DNA from: Wurfbainia villosa | Taxonomy: Eukaryota > Streptophyta > Magnoliopsida > Zingiberales > Zingiberaceae | Assembly (NCBI GenBank): GCA_025175895.1 | Contig: CM046003.1 | Coordinates: 43,083,335-43,147,334, forward strand | Direction: 5' to 3' | Length of the DNA stretch: 64,000 nucleotides | In this document: positions 1 through 10,485 of the stretch, in pieces | Layout: every line of letters begins with the position of its first letter | Position numbering within the stretch: position 1 is the first letter of the stretch | Position numbers and translations under genes: made by a program | Notes under the pieces: model-generated | What the model was told of the DNA's origin: nothing | Database searches by the model: none | Seen by the model: the letters and a program-made list of their open reading frames with translations, nothing else

Positions 1-136
1 AACACTAAATCAAAAATCATCACCCATGCTCATAAATAAAAAACGATAAGTCTAAAATTAACATCCTCATCATCCTAAGTCAACCATTTAACATGATATA
101 AATAAAGTCCAATTATGGTTGACTACCTAGGTTTTC

Positions 137-1854
137 CTAACCCTTAAGGATGAACTTGGGAACCCAATATAGATTTTTTCCAATAAGGTTCACCAAATAC
201 TCCTTAGGAATCCATTTCCTAGCTACCATTGTGGTTTTAGCTTGTCCCCTAGCAATCAAACAATGGTAGGCCTTTTCATTTTTGGATCCCTTATATCCTA
301 GGTCTTTCTTATTAAAGCTAGCCCTTTGGCTCCCAATTATCATGTTCAAAGTATTGGACCTATTGTGAATTTCTCTAGGGCTTTAGTTAGATATCTACCT
401 TTTTCCTTAAGGCCTTGTTTTCTTCAATACATGCATCATTAACATTAAAAGGAATATAATCATCATGTGAGCATGCATTTGCTAGTTTTTCTTCTAGGGC
501 CTTAATTTGATCAAACATGCATTTGTTCTTTTTCTTAGCCTTAAACAAATCCCTAGTTAGGCTAGTAATCATAGAAACTACATAATTGGAGGGTAATTTA
601 GTTACCTTGCTTACCCAATCCCCTTCCGATGATGAAGATGAAGATGAAGCTCCCCCTTCACTTGAGCTATCCTCCTCACTTGTGCTTCTTTCTTCTTGCT
701 CGGAGGAGGTGGAGTCCAAATCATCTATTGTCATGAGTGCAAGGCTTGTGAATGCTGATCTTCCTCTGATGAGGATGGATCATCCCATGTCGCCTTGTAT
801 GCCTTGGCCTTCCCTTTTTCTTTTGTTTTTCTTTCTTCTTCCTTTTTCTTGCTCCCCTTCTTCTTGTCTTCTTTGATCAAACATGCATTTGTTCTTTTTC
901 TTAGCCTTAAACAAATCCCTAGTTAGGCTAGTAATCATAGAAACTACATCATTGGAGGGTAATTTAGTTACCTTGCTTACCCAATCCCCTTTCGATGATG
1001 AAGATGAAGATGAAGCTCCCCCTTCACTTGAGCTCTCCTCCTCACTTGTGCTTCTTTCTTCTTGCTCGGAGGAGGTGGAGTCCAAATCATCTATTGTCAT
1101 AAGTGCAAGGCTTGTGAATGCTTGATCTTCCTCCAATGAGGATGGATCATCCCATGTCGCCTTGTGTGCCTTGGCCTCCGCTTTTTCTTTTGTGTGCCTT
1201 GGCCTTCTCTTGGTTCTTCTACTATACCTTCAAGTCTTGTTTTGTGAAGCTCCATAGTAGGAAAGAATTTCTCTAGAGTACTTACCTCTTGATTCTTTGA
1301 AATGTAGAAGGAGTCCACCATTGAGCTCCACTTTGATGACCGGGGGAATGCATCAATTGCTTTCATTATCATGTCCCGGTTGGAGAACTTTTCACCTACA
1401 CTTGACAATCCATTAACAATCCATTAATTATCTCCTTAAACCTAGAATGCAAAGATAATACCTTCTCCCCTTTGTCAAGCTTTATATTGTTGAGTTGGGA
1501 GCGGAGAAGGTCCCGTCTTGCAAGCTTGGCTTCGGAGGTGTCTTCATGAAGCTCAATCAACCTCTCCCACATTTCCTTGGTGCTTGCACATTCTCCTATT
1601 CGGTTGATCCCTTGTTGGGGGAGCACATTGAAAAGGTGGTGCTTGGCCTTTGAATTTGCAAGGTGCTCCTCCCTTTGCTTCTTGATCCACCTTGACTTCT
1701 CTAGTAGTTTCCCCTCCTCATCCCTAGGCATCTCGAAACCGTTTTCCATTATTAACATAATATCGAAGTCAGTTTCAAAGAATACCTCCATACGCTTCTT
1801 CCACCAAGCGAATTCGCCCTCAAACTTGGGTGGATGAATGTTGGAGCTGACCAT
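137..1854 (-). pseudogene. R1 gag pseudogene (Copia-type gag, zinc knuckle lost)
   Basis: The frame begins at 1854 (MVSSNIHPPKFEGEF) with a UBN2-like Copia gag region matching the open R5 gag almost residue for residue: WWKKRMEVFFET, HLFNVLPQQ, then KLARRDLLRSQL. After about 150 codons it is broken by frameshifts. The part that should carry the CCHC knuckle is missing: the peptide jumps from the LEGIVEEP segment to low-complexity lysine-rich sequence. The Ser/Glu-rich part is duplicated (see the 366-bp repeat). The end is intact, with RKWIPKEYLVN and the WVPK motif at 137-349. This is a dead copy that cannot package RNA by a normal knuckle. Confidence 0.85.
509..1241 (-). repeat. 366-bp tandem duplication inside R1 gag
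   Basis: The segment starting GATCAAACATGCATTTG at 509 recurs at 875 and the two copies stay parallel to about 1241 (same Ser/Glu-coding stretch, same CTTGCACTTATGAC-like end), differing by a handful of bases. The offset is 366 bp, a multiple of three. Confidence 0.85.
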
Positions 1855-1897
1855 GGTCGTTGATTGTTGCGGCGGTGAGTCTGGCGATAATCTCCTC

Positions 1898-1909
1898 GCT
1901 CTGATACCT
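1898..1909 (-). other. R1 primer-binding site (initiator Met tRNA)
   Basis: Minus strand reads AGGTATCAGAGC two bases after the LTR end, one mismatch from the plant Copia PBS TGGTATCAGAGC. Confidence 0.8.
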
Positions 1910-1911
1910 CT

Positions 1912-3172
1912 TGTTGGAAGATCGGTGGCCGGCTAGAGGGGGTGAATAACCTTTTATCGCGTACGATGGAAGTTGCTCGCTTAATCGTCTACAATTAAAG
2001 TTAGTGCAATGGAATAATAAAACTAAAGACAATTAAGAGCAAAACACAAAGTAAAGAGCAAACACAAACACCGAAGACGTAACGTGGTTCACGACCCTTG
2101 CCGCTAATCCATGCCTGATTCGTTTCAAGTGAATCATGCCTAAACCAATCACTAATCTCTCCTTTGCACTAAGCAAGGTGGAGGTAAACTTTTCTTTTAC
2201 AAGAATCGCTCCTCTTACAATATGATTGAAATAACCTCAAGGAAGAGGAGTAAAAATGTGTTGGGCACTTGGGAGATGTTTAGAGGTTAAGCGTTACCCA
2301 TCCCAAGTGACCCAAGGCCTCTTCTTATAGGGAAGAGGCCATTCTTCCTGTTGAGTATCGAGCAGTCGACTAATGCATCCATCAGTCGACTGTTGCTGTA
2401 GTCGTTGCCTCACAACAGCTTCATCCATGTTGGATTCCAACCAACATCTCCCACATCAGTCGACTGATGGAGCCATCAGTCCAGTGACCAAAGCGATCAC
2501 TCGACTAATCAACCTTCTGTGCCCGAACTTGCCTCGATCAGTCGACTGCCATCCCTTGGCAGTCGACTGATGGTCGAGCAGTCGACTGCCAAACCCTAGT
2601 AGTCAACTGTTGGGCCAGAAACGATTCAGTCGAACACCGATCGAGTCCAATTGACCTAGAGCAGTCGACTGCTACCTATAACAGTTGACTGGTGTCGGGT
2701 AAAATCTCAAACCAACCTTTGGTTGAGCATCCGACACTTGACTTAGCCATTCGGCCAAGTTCACCTATGAGCTACCCTGTCCTGGGTTACAATTGCTCAC
2801 TCTCATCTCCCTTGGAGTCCTTCTCCTTGAAGCTCTCTTCGTCCGATCACGTCCCTCGGATGCACCAAGCGCACGACTTCGCAATGCCATCCTTCGTGTC
2901 TCGCCCTGAAGTCTGCTTCCTTGGCTTTACTCCAATGCTCCTCATCCGGCAGTCCCTCGAATGCACCAAGTGCACGGCTTCACAATGTCGTCCTTCATTG
3001 ACTCAAGGACCGAGTCATGAGATGGTGATCTTGCCAATGCTTTGTCAAGCTAATCATGTGTGAATTACTAAGTCTTGCACGACTTCAACACACATTAAAT
3101 GCACAAACAACCTAACTTAAACCTTTGTCACACACATCAAAACACATCATACATGGGTTGATTGCCCTAACA
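1912..3172 (-). repeat. R1 5' LTR (1261 bp)
   Basis: The LTR starts TGTTAGGGCAATC at 3172 and ends with TCCAACA at 1912 (minus reading), followed by the PBS. It carries about ten copies of the palindrome CAGTCGACTG or one-base variants between roughly 2350 and 2710, just upstream of a TATA-like CCCTATAAG near 2320-2330. Sequence similarity to the R4 LTR is obvious at both ends. Confidence 0.85.
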
Positions 3173-3349
3173 ATATCTAGAATATCCATTATCTATTAAC
3201 TATTATTAGATTGTACGTTCTTCACTTGAAATTATGAAAAATTAAAACCTTTGATTCTCAAAATGTATTGTGCCTAGCCAAGTCAAAAATATATTACTTG
3301 GAAAGCCACTCCATGACTATTGGATTGAGTGATGATACAAGGGAGAAAG
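3173..3349 (-). other. Internal relic of the old R2 Copia element
   Basis: AT-rich with no open frame. A degraded GATGATACAA just left of the R2 LTR end could be a decayed PBS. Nothing else is recognisable. Confidence 0.35.
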
Positions 3350-4118
3350 TGTTGAATAGTCACTCTCTTCGATTTAATTTTGTTTCTTCAAAGAGATTAG
3401 CATAGCAAAAAAAAAAAAAGTTAAAACACAAACAGAGGGTTTAATGTAGTTCAGTAACTCTGGGATTCTACACCACGACCTATGATCCATTGATGAATCA
3501 CCTCTCGAAAACACTATTAATCTCTCTTTTCCGACAGGCAACTAGAGGTGAAAAAATTTCTTACAAATTCTTCTTGTAATAATTTGAAATTGAGTATAAG
3601 AGAAGAGGAATTTAAAATCTAAAACACAAGAATACAAGAACACTGAGTTAAGGCCCATAAGATGAAGCACTTTTAGAAACCATTTTGAGTCCACAAAGCC
3701 CCATTTATACAACCTCAATTCTTTAGTTCCATTTCAACCTTGATTCTACATTTCTAGTCATGATCAATCAACTAAACCCTTTATCAATTTTTCAAGTTAT
3801 GATTAGTCAATTGGACCATTTTTTAGTTGATTGCTAACTTGATTTCATTAGCTTGTTATATGGCAATGGAGACTTCAATTGATTGGTTTGACTCATTAAT
3901 CAAGTATTATAAGTTTTTGTTTTTTCATTAGTTGACTAACTAGTCTGCTAGCATCCCAATACAAATATTTTTTCATTCTTATTCAATGTTAAGTTGATTG
4001 ATCCATAATATCAGTTGACTAACTTTAGTATCAATTGAATGCCTAGTCAACTAAAACCCAAATAGAATAGCTCATTTTATTCGTGGTTCAAGATTTGGAG
4101 TTTGGTGAGTTAACCATT
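3350..4118 (-). repeat. R2: old Copia LTR, first part
   Basis: The minus-strand LTR end TGTTGAATAGTCAC is at 3350. The body contains the usual 'correct heading' features of these LTRs in reverse, including a TTACAAATTCTTCTTG stretch, and repeated AGTTGACTA-like motifs. It is interrupted at 4118 by the solo LTR R3 and resumes at 40322 after it. Strongly decayed, the oldest layer of the nest. Confidence 0.55.
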
Positions 4119-5056
4119 TGATGTGTGAAAATCATATAGGATTTTAGGAGTAGTTTTAGCACACATTTCATTGCATTATATACTTGTTTCATGCATATTT
4201 TTCCTTGTTTTGCATTGATTTTCTATTTCATAGTTCGGAGATATGCTTTTGCTATTTTTATGTGTAGGATGACATTTCGGAGGTAAATTAGCACATAAAT
4301 AGAGCTCAAGGAGGGAAAGCGTGCTTTGGCCATGTTCCCCAAGATAGGGGCACATTTTGGACCAAAAGACGACGATCGTATGGGGCTCCAGAGGAAGACA
4401 TGGTCGGTCATGTGGATCTCACATGGTCGTGCCCGACCCCGATGCTAGATTGGAGCAAGATTTCAAGCGTGCCACACAGTCGACCATGTGGATTCCACAT
4501 GGCTATGTGGAGTCAACTCGACTTAATGCAAATTAGGGTTTCATGGATAATTAAGGAAAGCCGACTTCACACATATAAAAGGAAATGCACACCCAAACCC
4601 TAGGGGGAGGCCCAACGGCTGGGACGATAAAAAAGGTGCTCTAGAAGCACCGGAGGCTCGCAATGGGGAAAAAGAAAGCGGCTTGAAGACTCAAATCAAC
4701 GCTCCAACACCATGGAGAATGACCAAGATGCAACATCAGATAGAACAAAAAGTACAACCTTTATTTTTCGTTCTAATTGCTTTGTAATGATCTATCTTAA
4801 GATGTCTTGTGTTTATTCTCTTTCATTCACAGAGTAGATACTTTGATTCTAGGATTAGGGAGTAGCTTGTGTAAGTTGGACATGCTAGTTCAAATATTTA
4901 TTCATTGCCTTTGAATCCATTTGCAATTTATGTTGTTTAGATCAATGAGAGTTATGTTTTGATTCTATTTCTACTGCACGTAGTCGATACAAAGGGTGGA
5001 AAATCTTTGTATAAAAAATCTAGGAAAATCAAAGAGGAACCTTGCAGTCATCCTTC
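4119..5056 (+). repeat. R3: solo Gypsy-type LTR, left part
   Basis: Begins TGATGTGTGAAAATC at 4119, matching in diverged form the start of the R11 LTR (minus strand, from 51130). A TATA box ATATAAAAGG lies at about 4573. R4 is inserted at 5056/5057. The rest of this LTR is at 39677-40316 (39672-39676 is the TSD copy). Flanks are CCATT at 4114-4118 and CCATT at 40317-40321, so it is a solo LTR with a perfect 5-bp TSD; rejoined length about 1578 bp. Confidence 0.8.
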
Positions 5057-5710
5057 TATTAGGGCAATGAACCCATGTATGATGTGGTTTTGATGTGTGT
5101 GGCAAAGAGTTAAAGTTAGGTTGTTATGGATTTGACGTGTGTGTTTAAGTTGTGTAGGACTTAAGTGAATCACACATGGATTGGCTTGATGAAAGCATTG
5201 GTGAGTTCACCATCTCATGGCTCGGGTCCTTGAGTCGGTGAAGGATGACATTGCAGAAGTCGTGCGTTTGATGCATCCGAGGGACCGTCAGACGAGGAGT
5301 ATTAGAGTGAAGCCAAAGGAAGCAGACTTCAGTACGAGACGCGAAGGATGACATTGTAAAGCCGTGCGCTTGGTGCATCCGAGGGACGTGGTCGGATGAA
5401 GAAAGCTTCGGTGAGGGACTCCAAGGGAGATGAGAGATTGAGCGATTGTAATGGTAGCTCATAGGTGAACTTGGCCGAATGACTAAGTCAAGTGTCGGAC
5501 GATCAAACTTAGGTTTGAGGTTTACCCGACAAGTCGGATGCTCAAACTTGTGTTTGAGGTTTTACCCGACGTATGGATAAGTCGGATGCTCAAACATGAG
5601 TTTGAGGTTTCTACTCGACGAATGGAAGTGTTGGATGCTCAGACATATGGTTTGAGGTTTACTCGACAGTAGGATGCATAAACAAATGGTTTGTTTGAGG
5701 TTTTACTCGA

Positions 5711-6060
5711 CACCAGTCGACTGATATAGATATCAGTCGACTGATCTGGGTCGATAGCACTCAACTGGTGCTCGATCGGTGTTCGACTGATGGACTTCTG
5801 GCCCAGCAGTTGACTGCTAGGGTTTGACAGTTGACTACTGCACCATCAGTTGACTGTCAAGGGATGACAGTCGATTGATCAAGGTGGTCACGGGCATAAA
5901 AGGTTTGAAAGTAGACTGATTGCCTGGATCACTCGACTGATGGGATAATCAGTCGACTGATGGAGGAGCCGTTGGATGTGATGACCGCGATTCAGTCGGG
6001 TTAGAAGCCATTAGAACGGCCAGCAGTCGACTGATGGAGCCATCAGTTGACTGCCGCCTG
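5711..6060 (+). promoter_or_regulatory. Array of CAGTCGACTG palindromes upstream of the R4 TATA box
   Basis: About fifteen perfect or decayed copies of the 10-bp palindrome (SalI core GTCGAC). Most variants are CG to TG or CA changes (CAGTTGACTG, CAGTCGATTG), as expected from cytosine deamination. The array ends about 30 bp before the TATA box. The same arrangement occurs in the R1, R5 and R7 LTRs. A role as a transcription-factor array is inferred only from position and repetition. Confidence 0.5.
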
Positions 6061-6086
6061 CCCAATGGGAAGAAACCATTCTTCCC

Positions 6087-6094
6087 TATAAAAA
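6087..6094 (+). promoter_or_regulatory. TATA box of the R4 5' LTR
   Basis: TATAAAAA follows CTTCCC. The same CTTCCCTATAAAAA is in the 3' LTR near 39242. Confidence 0.65.
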
Positions 6095-6515
6095 GAAGTG
6101 TTGGGTGGCTTTGGGAGGCTAATGCTTCATCTCTAATCATACTCCCAAGAGCCCCAAACATTTTCTACTCTTCTTACTTATTCTTATTTCAATTCTATTA
6201 TAAGAGGGAGTGATTCTTGTAAAAAAGGTTTACCTCCACCTTGCTTGGGCTAAAGGAGAGACTAGTGGAGTTGGTTGAGGAGTGATTCATCTGAACAAAT
6301 CGTTCGTGGATTTGCAGCAAGGGCCGTGAACCACGTTACACAATCTTGTTAGCGTTTGTTTTCTCTTTACTTATCTTGTTTTGTCTTAATTGTCTTGTTT
6401 AACATTATATTTCCGTTGTGCTAATAGTATTTGTAGACGATTAAGAAGCGAACGATTTCCATCTACAAATTGGGTTATTCAACCCCCTCTAGCTGGGCCA
6501 CGATCCTCCAACAAG

Positions 6516-6527
6516 TGGTATCAGAGC
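6516..6527 (+). other. R4 primer-binding site (initiator Met tRNA)
   Basis: TGGTATCAGAGC, two bases after the 5' LTR end at 6513. Confidence 0.9.
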
Positions 6528-6599
6528 AAGGAGCTTGTTGACGGACTCATCGCCAAAACAAGCATGACAAAAAATAGCCGGCTCGAACATTCATCCGCC

Positions 6600-6889
6600 T
6601 AAATCGAAGGGGACTTCGCTTGGTGGAAAAAGCGAATGGAGGTATTTTTTGAAATGGATTTTAATATTGTGGTTATTATGAAAACCGATTTCGATATACC
6701 AAGGGATGAAGAAGGGAAGCCGATAGAAAAATCAAGATGGACAAAGAAGCAAAGAGAGGAGCACTTGTCAAATTCAAAGGCCAAACACCATTTATACAAC
6801 GTGCTCCCTCAATAAGAAATCAACCGAATTGGAGAGTGCTCTAGCGCCAAGGAAATGTGGGAAAAGCTTGTAGAGCTCCATGAAGGCAC
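6600..6889 (+). pseudogene. R4 gag, segment 1 of 3
   Basis: Encodes the N-terminal UBN2-like part of Copia gag (WWKKRMEVFFEM, then KHHLYNVLPQ followed by a stop where R5 has Q-E-I-N-R). A one-base loss near 6595 separates it from the likely start at 6564. The frame stops at 'HEG' because R5 inserted in the next codon; it resumes at 20569 with T-S-E-A-K-L-A-R-R. It is therefore the first exon-like piece of a gag gene cut apart by insertions, not a short gene. Confidence 0.85.
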
Positions 6890-7472
6890 TGTAGGGGATC
6901 GGTGCGCCGGCTAGAGGGGGGTGAATAGCCCTTTTCGTTTGGATGCCGGTATTTGCTCGTCTACAAGACTAATTAGCGCAAGTGGAAGACTAATAAAGAC
7001 AAGCAAATAGAAATACGAGAAAACAAACGCTAACAAAGAATGTAACGTGGTTCACGGCTACGCCGCTAATCCACGGTCCCCGATTCGTCCTCGGTGAATC
7101 ACTCCGCTAAACCAATCCACTAAATGGTCTCTCCTTTGCACCAAGCTAGGTGGAGGTAACCTTTACAATCAAGATCACTCTTCTTACAAATAGAATGGAG
7201 TAAAAGCGAGTAAGAAGAGTTTTGAGCTTGTGGGGCACTAGGAAGATTACTTAGAGCATAAGCATTAGCCTCTCAAAGGCTTACACCCTCTCTTTTTTAT
7301 AGAGAGGGCTGATTTCTTCCCGTTGGCCGCCATCAGTCGACTGCCGCCCTTGGCAGTCGACTGCCGTCACTACAACGACCTCCGAACACGTCGGATCCCG
7401 ACCGTTGTAGTCCAACGGAACTCTTGGCAGTCGACTGATGGACCTCATCGATCATTCGCCTCTCAATCAGTC

Positions 7473-8570
7473 GATAGCCCTAGAGCCAATCATGTGATGG
7501 TTGAAAAGGGAATATTTTGTATCATATTCAATAAAGGCAAAGGATTGGTTATTATATTTACATCTTGCTTGTGCCAGCTAAATTAAATATAATAATGCCC
7601 TAGAAAAGTAGGTTTTTATCTACAGCACATCAATTAGCAGAATTGATTATGAGAGGCTGTAGAGAACACTTTCCTAAATGTTCCTAGTCAAGTATTAATA
7701 TGCAAGGGCAATATTAATACATAAAGACTAGCATGTAGGTCGATTGATGACTTGATCTCACAAGTCATGGATATATGATATCAAGTTGACACATGGGTAT
7801 ATATTAGAGAATATATACTGAACTGACCCGCCAATATGATAACATAAGCTTATTGAATTAATAAGATTAATTCAACAAGCATGCCACATAAGCATGCCAC
7901 CTAAGCTAGATAAGGTGGGCTTATTGAATTAATAAGATTAATTCAACATGCATGAATGCCACACAAGCATGCCACATAATCATGCCACCTAAGCTAGATA
8001 AGGTGGAAGGAGACAAAGTGGTTTTTGTCTCCTTAAAGTGGCCGGCCAAACAAGGTGTCTCAATGCAATGGATTGCATTGAATGGTAGGAGGTGAAAGGG
8101 TTTTTCCAACCCTATAAAAGACTCCATGGAGTGGCCGGCCAAAGGAAGATTGTGGTTGTGTGAGAGCTTGAGAGCTTGGTGGAAGCTTTGGTTGTGTGGT
8201 TTTGTGAGTGTAGGCTAGCAAGAAGAGTAGTCTTCTTCTTCCCTTCTCTTTTTCCCTAGCTTCCTCTCCTTTAGGGACTTCTCTAGCAAGAAGTAAAGGA
8301 GAGCCCTTCTAGTTTTTCTTTTGTGAGACAAGAGCTTGCTCGTGTGGATACGTATAGAGGCACGGACATTTGAACGTGCTAAAGATCCAACAAACCAAAA
8401 GGAAAAGCGGGATTAACAAGGGCACGCAACAAAGGTAATCCTCTCCTATAAGATAGGTTTGGTTTTAGAGAAATTTATTTTGTACGAGGTTTTCTTTCGC
8501 AAGGATCACTAGGAAGGGATCCTAATTTTTCCGTTGCGCATATGCTATTTGGCATATAGAATTCCCTACA
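7473..8570 (+). repeat. R6: solo LTR inside the R5 3' LTR
   Basis: About 1.1 kb of sequence absent from the other R5 LTR, with a TATA box CCTATAAAAG at 8111-8120 and an end ATTCCCTACA at 8570. Its first ~370 bp match R15 at 62895-63270 (CAAGTATTAATA, ACTAGCATGTAGGTC, GACACATGGGTATATA). The right flank starts GGTTC, but no GGTTC lies at the left edge and part of the R5 LTR is missing there, so the left junction has been deleted and the start is approximate. Confidence 0.7.
7848..8012 (+). repeat. Tandem block with perfect inverted repeats in R6
   Basis: A unit of about 70-95 bp occurs twice (GCTTATTGAATTAATAAG ... CTAGATAAGGTGG). Each unit contains TTGAATTAAT-AAG-ATTAATTCAA, a perfect 10-bp inverted repeat with a 3-base loop, and repeated GCATGCCACNTAA motifs. 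Confidence 0.8.
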
Positions 8571-8718
8571 GGTTCTGTGGCCGAAACCCTATTGATCACC
8601 GATCACGCTTCATGACCGATGGTCTTAAATGATCGCTGGCCACAATCCAGTCAGTCGTATACCAGTCGAACTACACTCGACTTAGAGCAGTCGACTGCCA
8701 TGACATGGCAGTCGACTG

Positions 8719-10412
8719 TGTTGGTGCAATCGGCCCAGGTCACGATTGACCAGGACTCGAGTTTGACTCGAGTGATGTTTTGATGTTTGACAAAGTATGT
8801 TTGACAAAGTATGTTAGACATGGGATTGACATTGATGTTTGACATTAATGTCGGTTAATATGTTGGGGAGATTGTTTATACAATCGACCCAGGTTATAAT
8901 TGACTTGATGGTTGACCAGGGTTGACCATGTGATTATGGGAAAGTCCAAGCATGGGTCTTGGCAAGGGAAAGTCCAAGTCATGGGTACTTGGCATGGAAA
9001 GTCCAAGTGGGACACTTGGCAATTGGGAAAGTCCAAGTCTTGAGCACTTGGCATGAGAAGTCCAAGCATGGGTCTTGGCAAATGAGAAGTCCAAGCATGG
9101 GTCTTGGCAAATGGAAAGTCCAAGTCATGGGTACTTGGCATGGAAAGTCCAAGTGGGACACTTGGCAATTGGGAAAGTCCAAGTCTTGAGCACTTGGCAT
9201 GAGAAGTCCAAGCATGGGTCTTGGCAAATGAGAAGTCCAAGCATGGGTCTTGGTAAATGGAAAGTCCAAGCATGGGTCTTGGCATGGAAAGTCAAACATG
9301 GGTTGGCAAGGGAAAGTCCAAGCTTGAGTCTTGGCATTTGAGAAGTCCAAGGGGATTGATATTGGCGGCGTAAAGTCCAAGCGGAGTCTTGGCGGCGTAA
9401 GTCCAATGTGCCTTGGCGGTGTAGACACCGTTAGCATGACATAGCCGATGGAAGCACCTGGAAGCTAGCGCGATGGATGAACAAGTCATGGATGACTTGG
9501 AGGGATCTGAGAGGCGTGAGGCTGATGGAGGTGGCTAGAAGGTTTAGGTCTAGGCTAAGGGTGGTCTAGCAAGTATGGGGGCACCATACTTGGGTTAAAA
9601 CCTCATTCTGAAAATACCTGGCGATCATGATCGCTTCATTGGCGCAGCCGATCGAGTAGCTCGCAATGACCGCTAAGGATGGCAATGACCGCCAATCGAG
9701 TGTCGAGCATGAACGCCCGTGAGCCGATCGGGCGCCGATTACGGGCGTTAAGGGCCGATCGCCAATGTTGGCAGTCGACTGCCAAGAGATCCGTTGGATT
9801 TTTTTAAGCGTGGCTCGAGCCGTTGTCTCACGACAAGCGATGACATCACCGATCGTGGTGGCTTATGGCATCGATCGATAGGCGGAAATCCAGGTCGCGC
9901 GCAAGGATAAAAGGAGCTCGACGGGAAGGATTTTGGCATCGGTTTCTTGAGGCTTTTGGGGCGATTTGCTGCTGCAAATCAGGGTCTCCAAGTTGACATC
10001 AAGCAACCAAGCGATCAAGCATCCAAGAGCATTTGTAAAGTGTTTTCTTTACTTGTATTGCTTTGTATTTCATTGTCTTAGCTTGTAGCTTTTGATTATT
10101 GTTGTAATCACTATTGTACGAGGTTTCTCCACCTCCGGATTGTTCCGAGAAGGAGTTATTTGATAGTGGTGTGTGATTGGCATCGCTAGGGCTCATTTGA
10201 GCCCGATCCGTGGAGTAGGAACCGGTTCGGTTCCGAACCACGTTATATCGTGTGTGTTGTGTTTGTGTTATTGTGTTTGTATTTCATTATTGTTATTATT
10301 TCTATTCCGCTGTGCACTAACACGAATTGTAGACACGAACGCAAACGATTTCCATCACCGTACGATCTCAACGCTATTCACCCCCCCTCTAGCGGGCATT
10401 CAATTCCCAACA
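8719..10412 (+). repeat. R7 5' LTR (1694 bp)
   Basis: TGTTGGTGCAATCGG ... CAATTCCCAACA. It contains a hairpin-repeat array (8941-9420), a run of CGATCG/CAATGACCG patches (9620-9880), a TATA-like GATAAAAGG near 9906 and a C-rich end. The 3' partner is 47 bp longer, the difference lying in the patchy segment around 9600-9760. Confidence 0.92.
8941..9420 (+). repeat. Array of about 17 hairpin-forming repeats in the R7 5' LTR
   Basis: Units of 23-30 bp each read GTCCAAG...CTTGGCA, so every unit is a short inverted repeat. Variants keep pairing: CCAAGT/ACTTGG (6-bp stem), CCAAG/CTTGG (5-bp stem). A higher-order block of five units (loops CATGGGT, TCATGGGTA, TGGGACA, TCTTGAGCA, CATGGGT) occurs twice. 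All protein-like frames over it are translations of the array, not genes. Confidence 0.85.
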
Positions 10413-10414
10413 AG

Positions 10415-10426
10415 TGGTATCAGAGC
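10415..10426 (+). other. R7 primer-binding site (initiator Met tRNA)
   Basis: TGGTATCAGAGC two bases after the 5' LTR. Confidence 0.92.
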
Positions 10427-10485
10427 CCGGGGCTCTTCTACGGACTAAACGCCGGGAGCTAGGCTTAGAAGCTAGAGGGTAAAAG

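Larger units (their letters stand above)
1..3172 (-). mobile_element. R1: truncated gag-only Copia-type element
   Basis: Reading the minus strand there is a complete 5' LTR (3172 to 1912), a primer-binding site directly after it and a degraded gag frame running down to about 137. The element leaves the window on the left, so its 3' LTR is not seen. LTR ends are TGTTAGGG...CCAACA. It belongs to the same broad family as R4 and R5 (same LTR start, same gag). It inserted into the leader or gag side of the old R2 Copia relic. Confidence 0.85.
5057..6513 (+). repeat. R4 5' LTR
   Basis: Starts TATTAGGGCAATG (TG mutated to TA) and ends CGATCCTCCAACA. The U3 has repeated blocks of GGATGCTCAAAC...TTTGAGGTTT (about 5470-5700) followed by the CAGTCGACTG cluster (5711-6060) and a TATA box. 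The 3' partner is 38215-39671, same length. Confidence 0.9.

Noticed and set aside
8845..9437. Several overlapping protein-like frames rich in Asp-Phe-Pro, also at 14229-14821
   Set aside because: They are translations of the hairpin-repeat array in the R7 LTR; several frames and both strands are open because the unit is repetitive.
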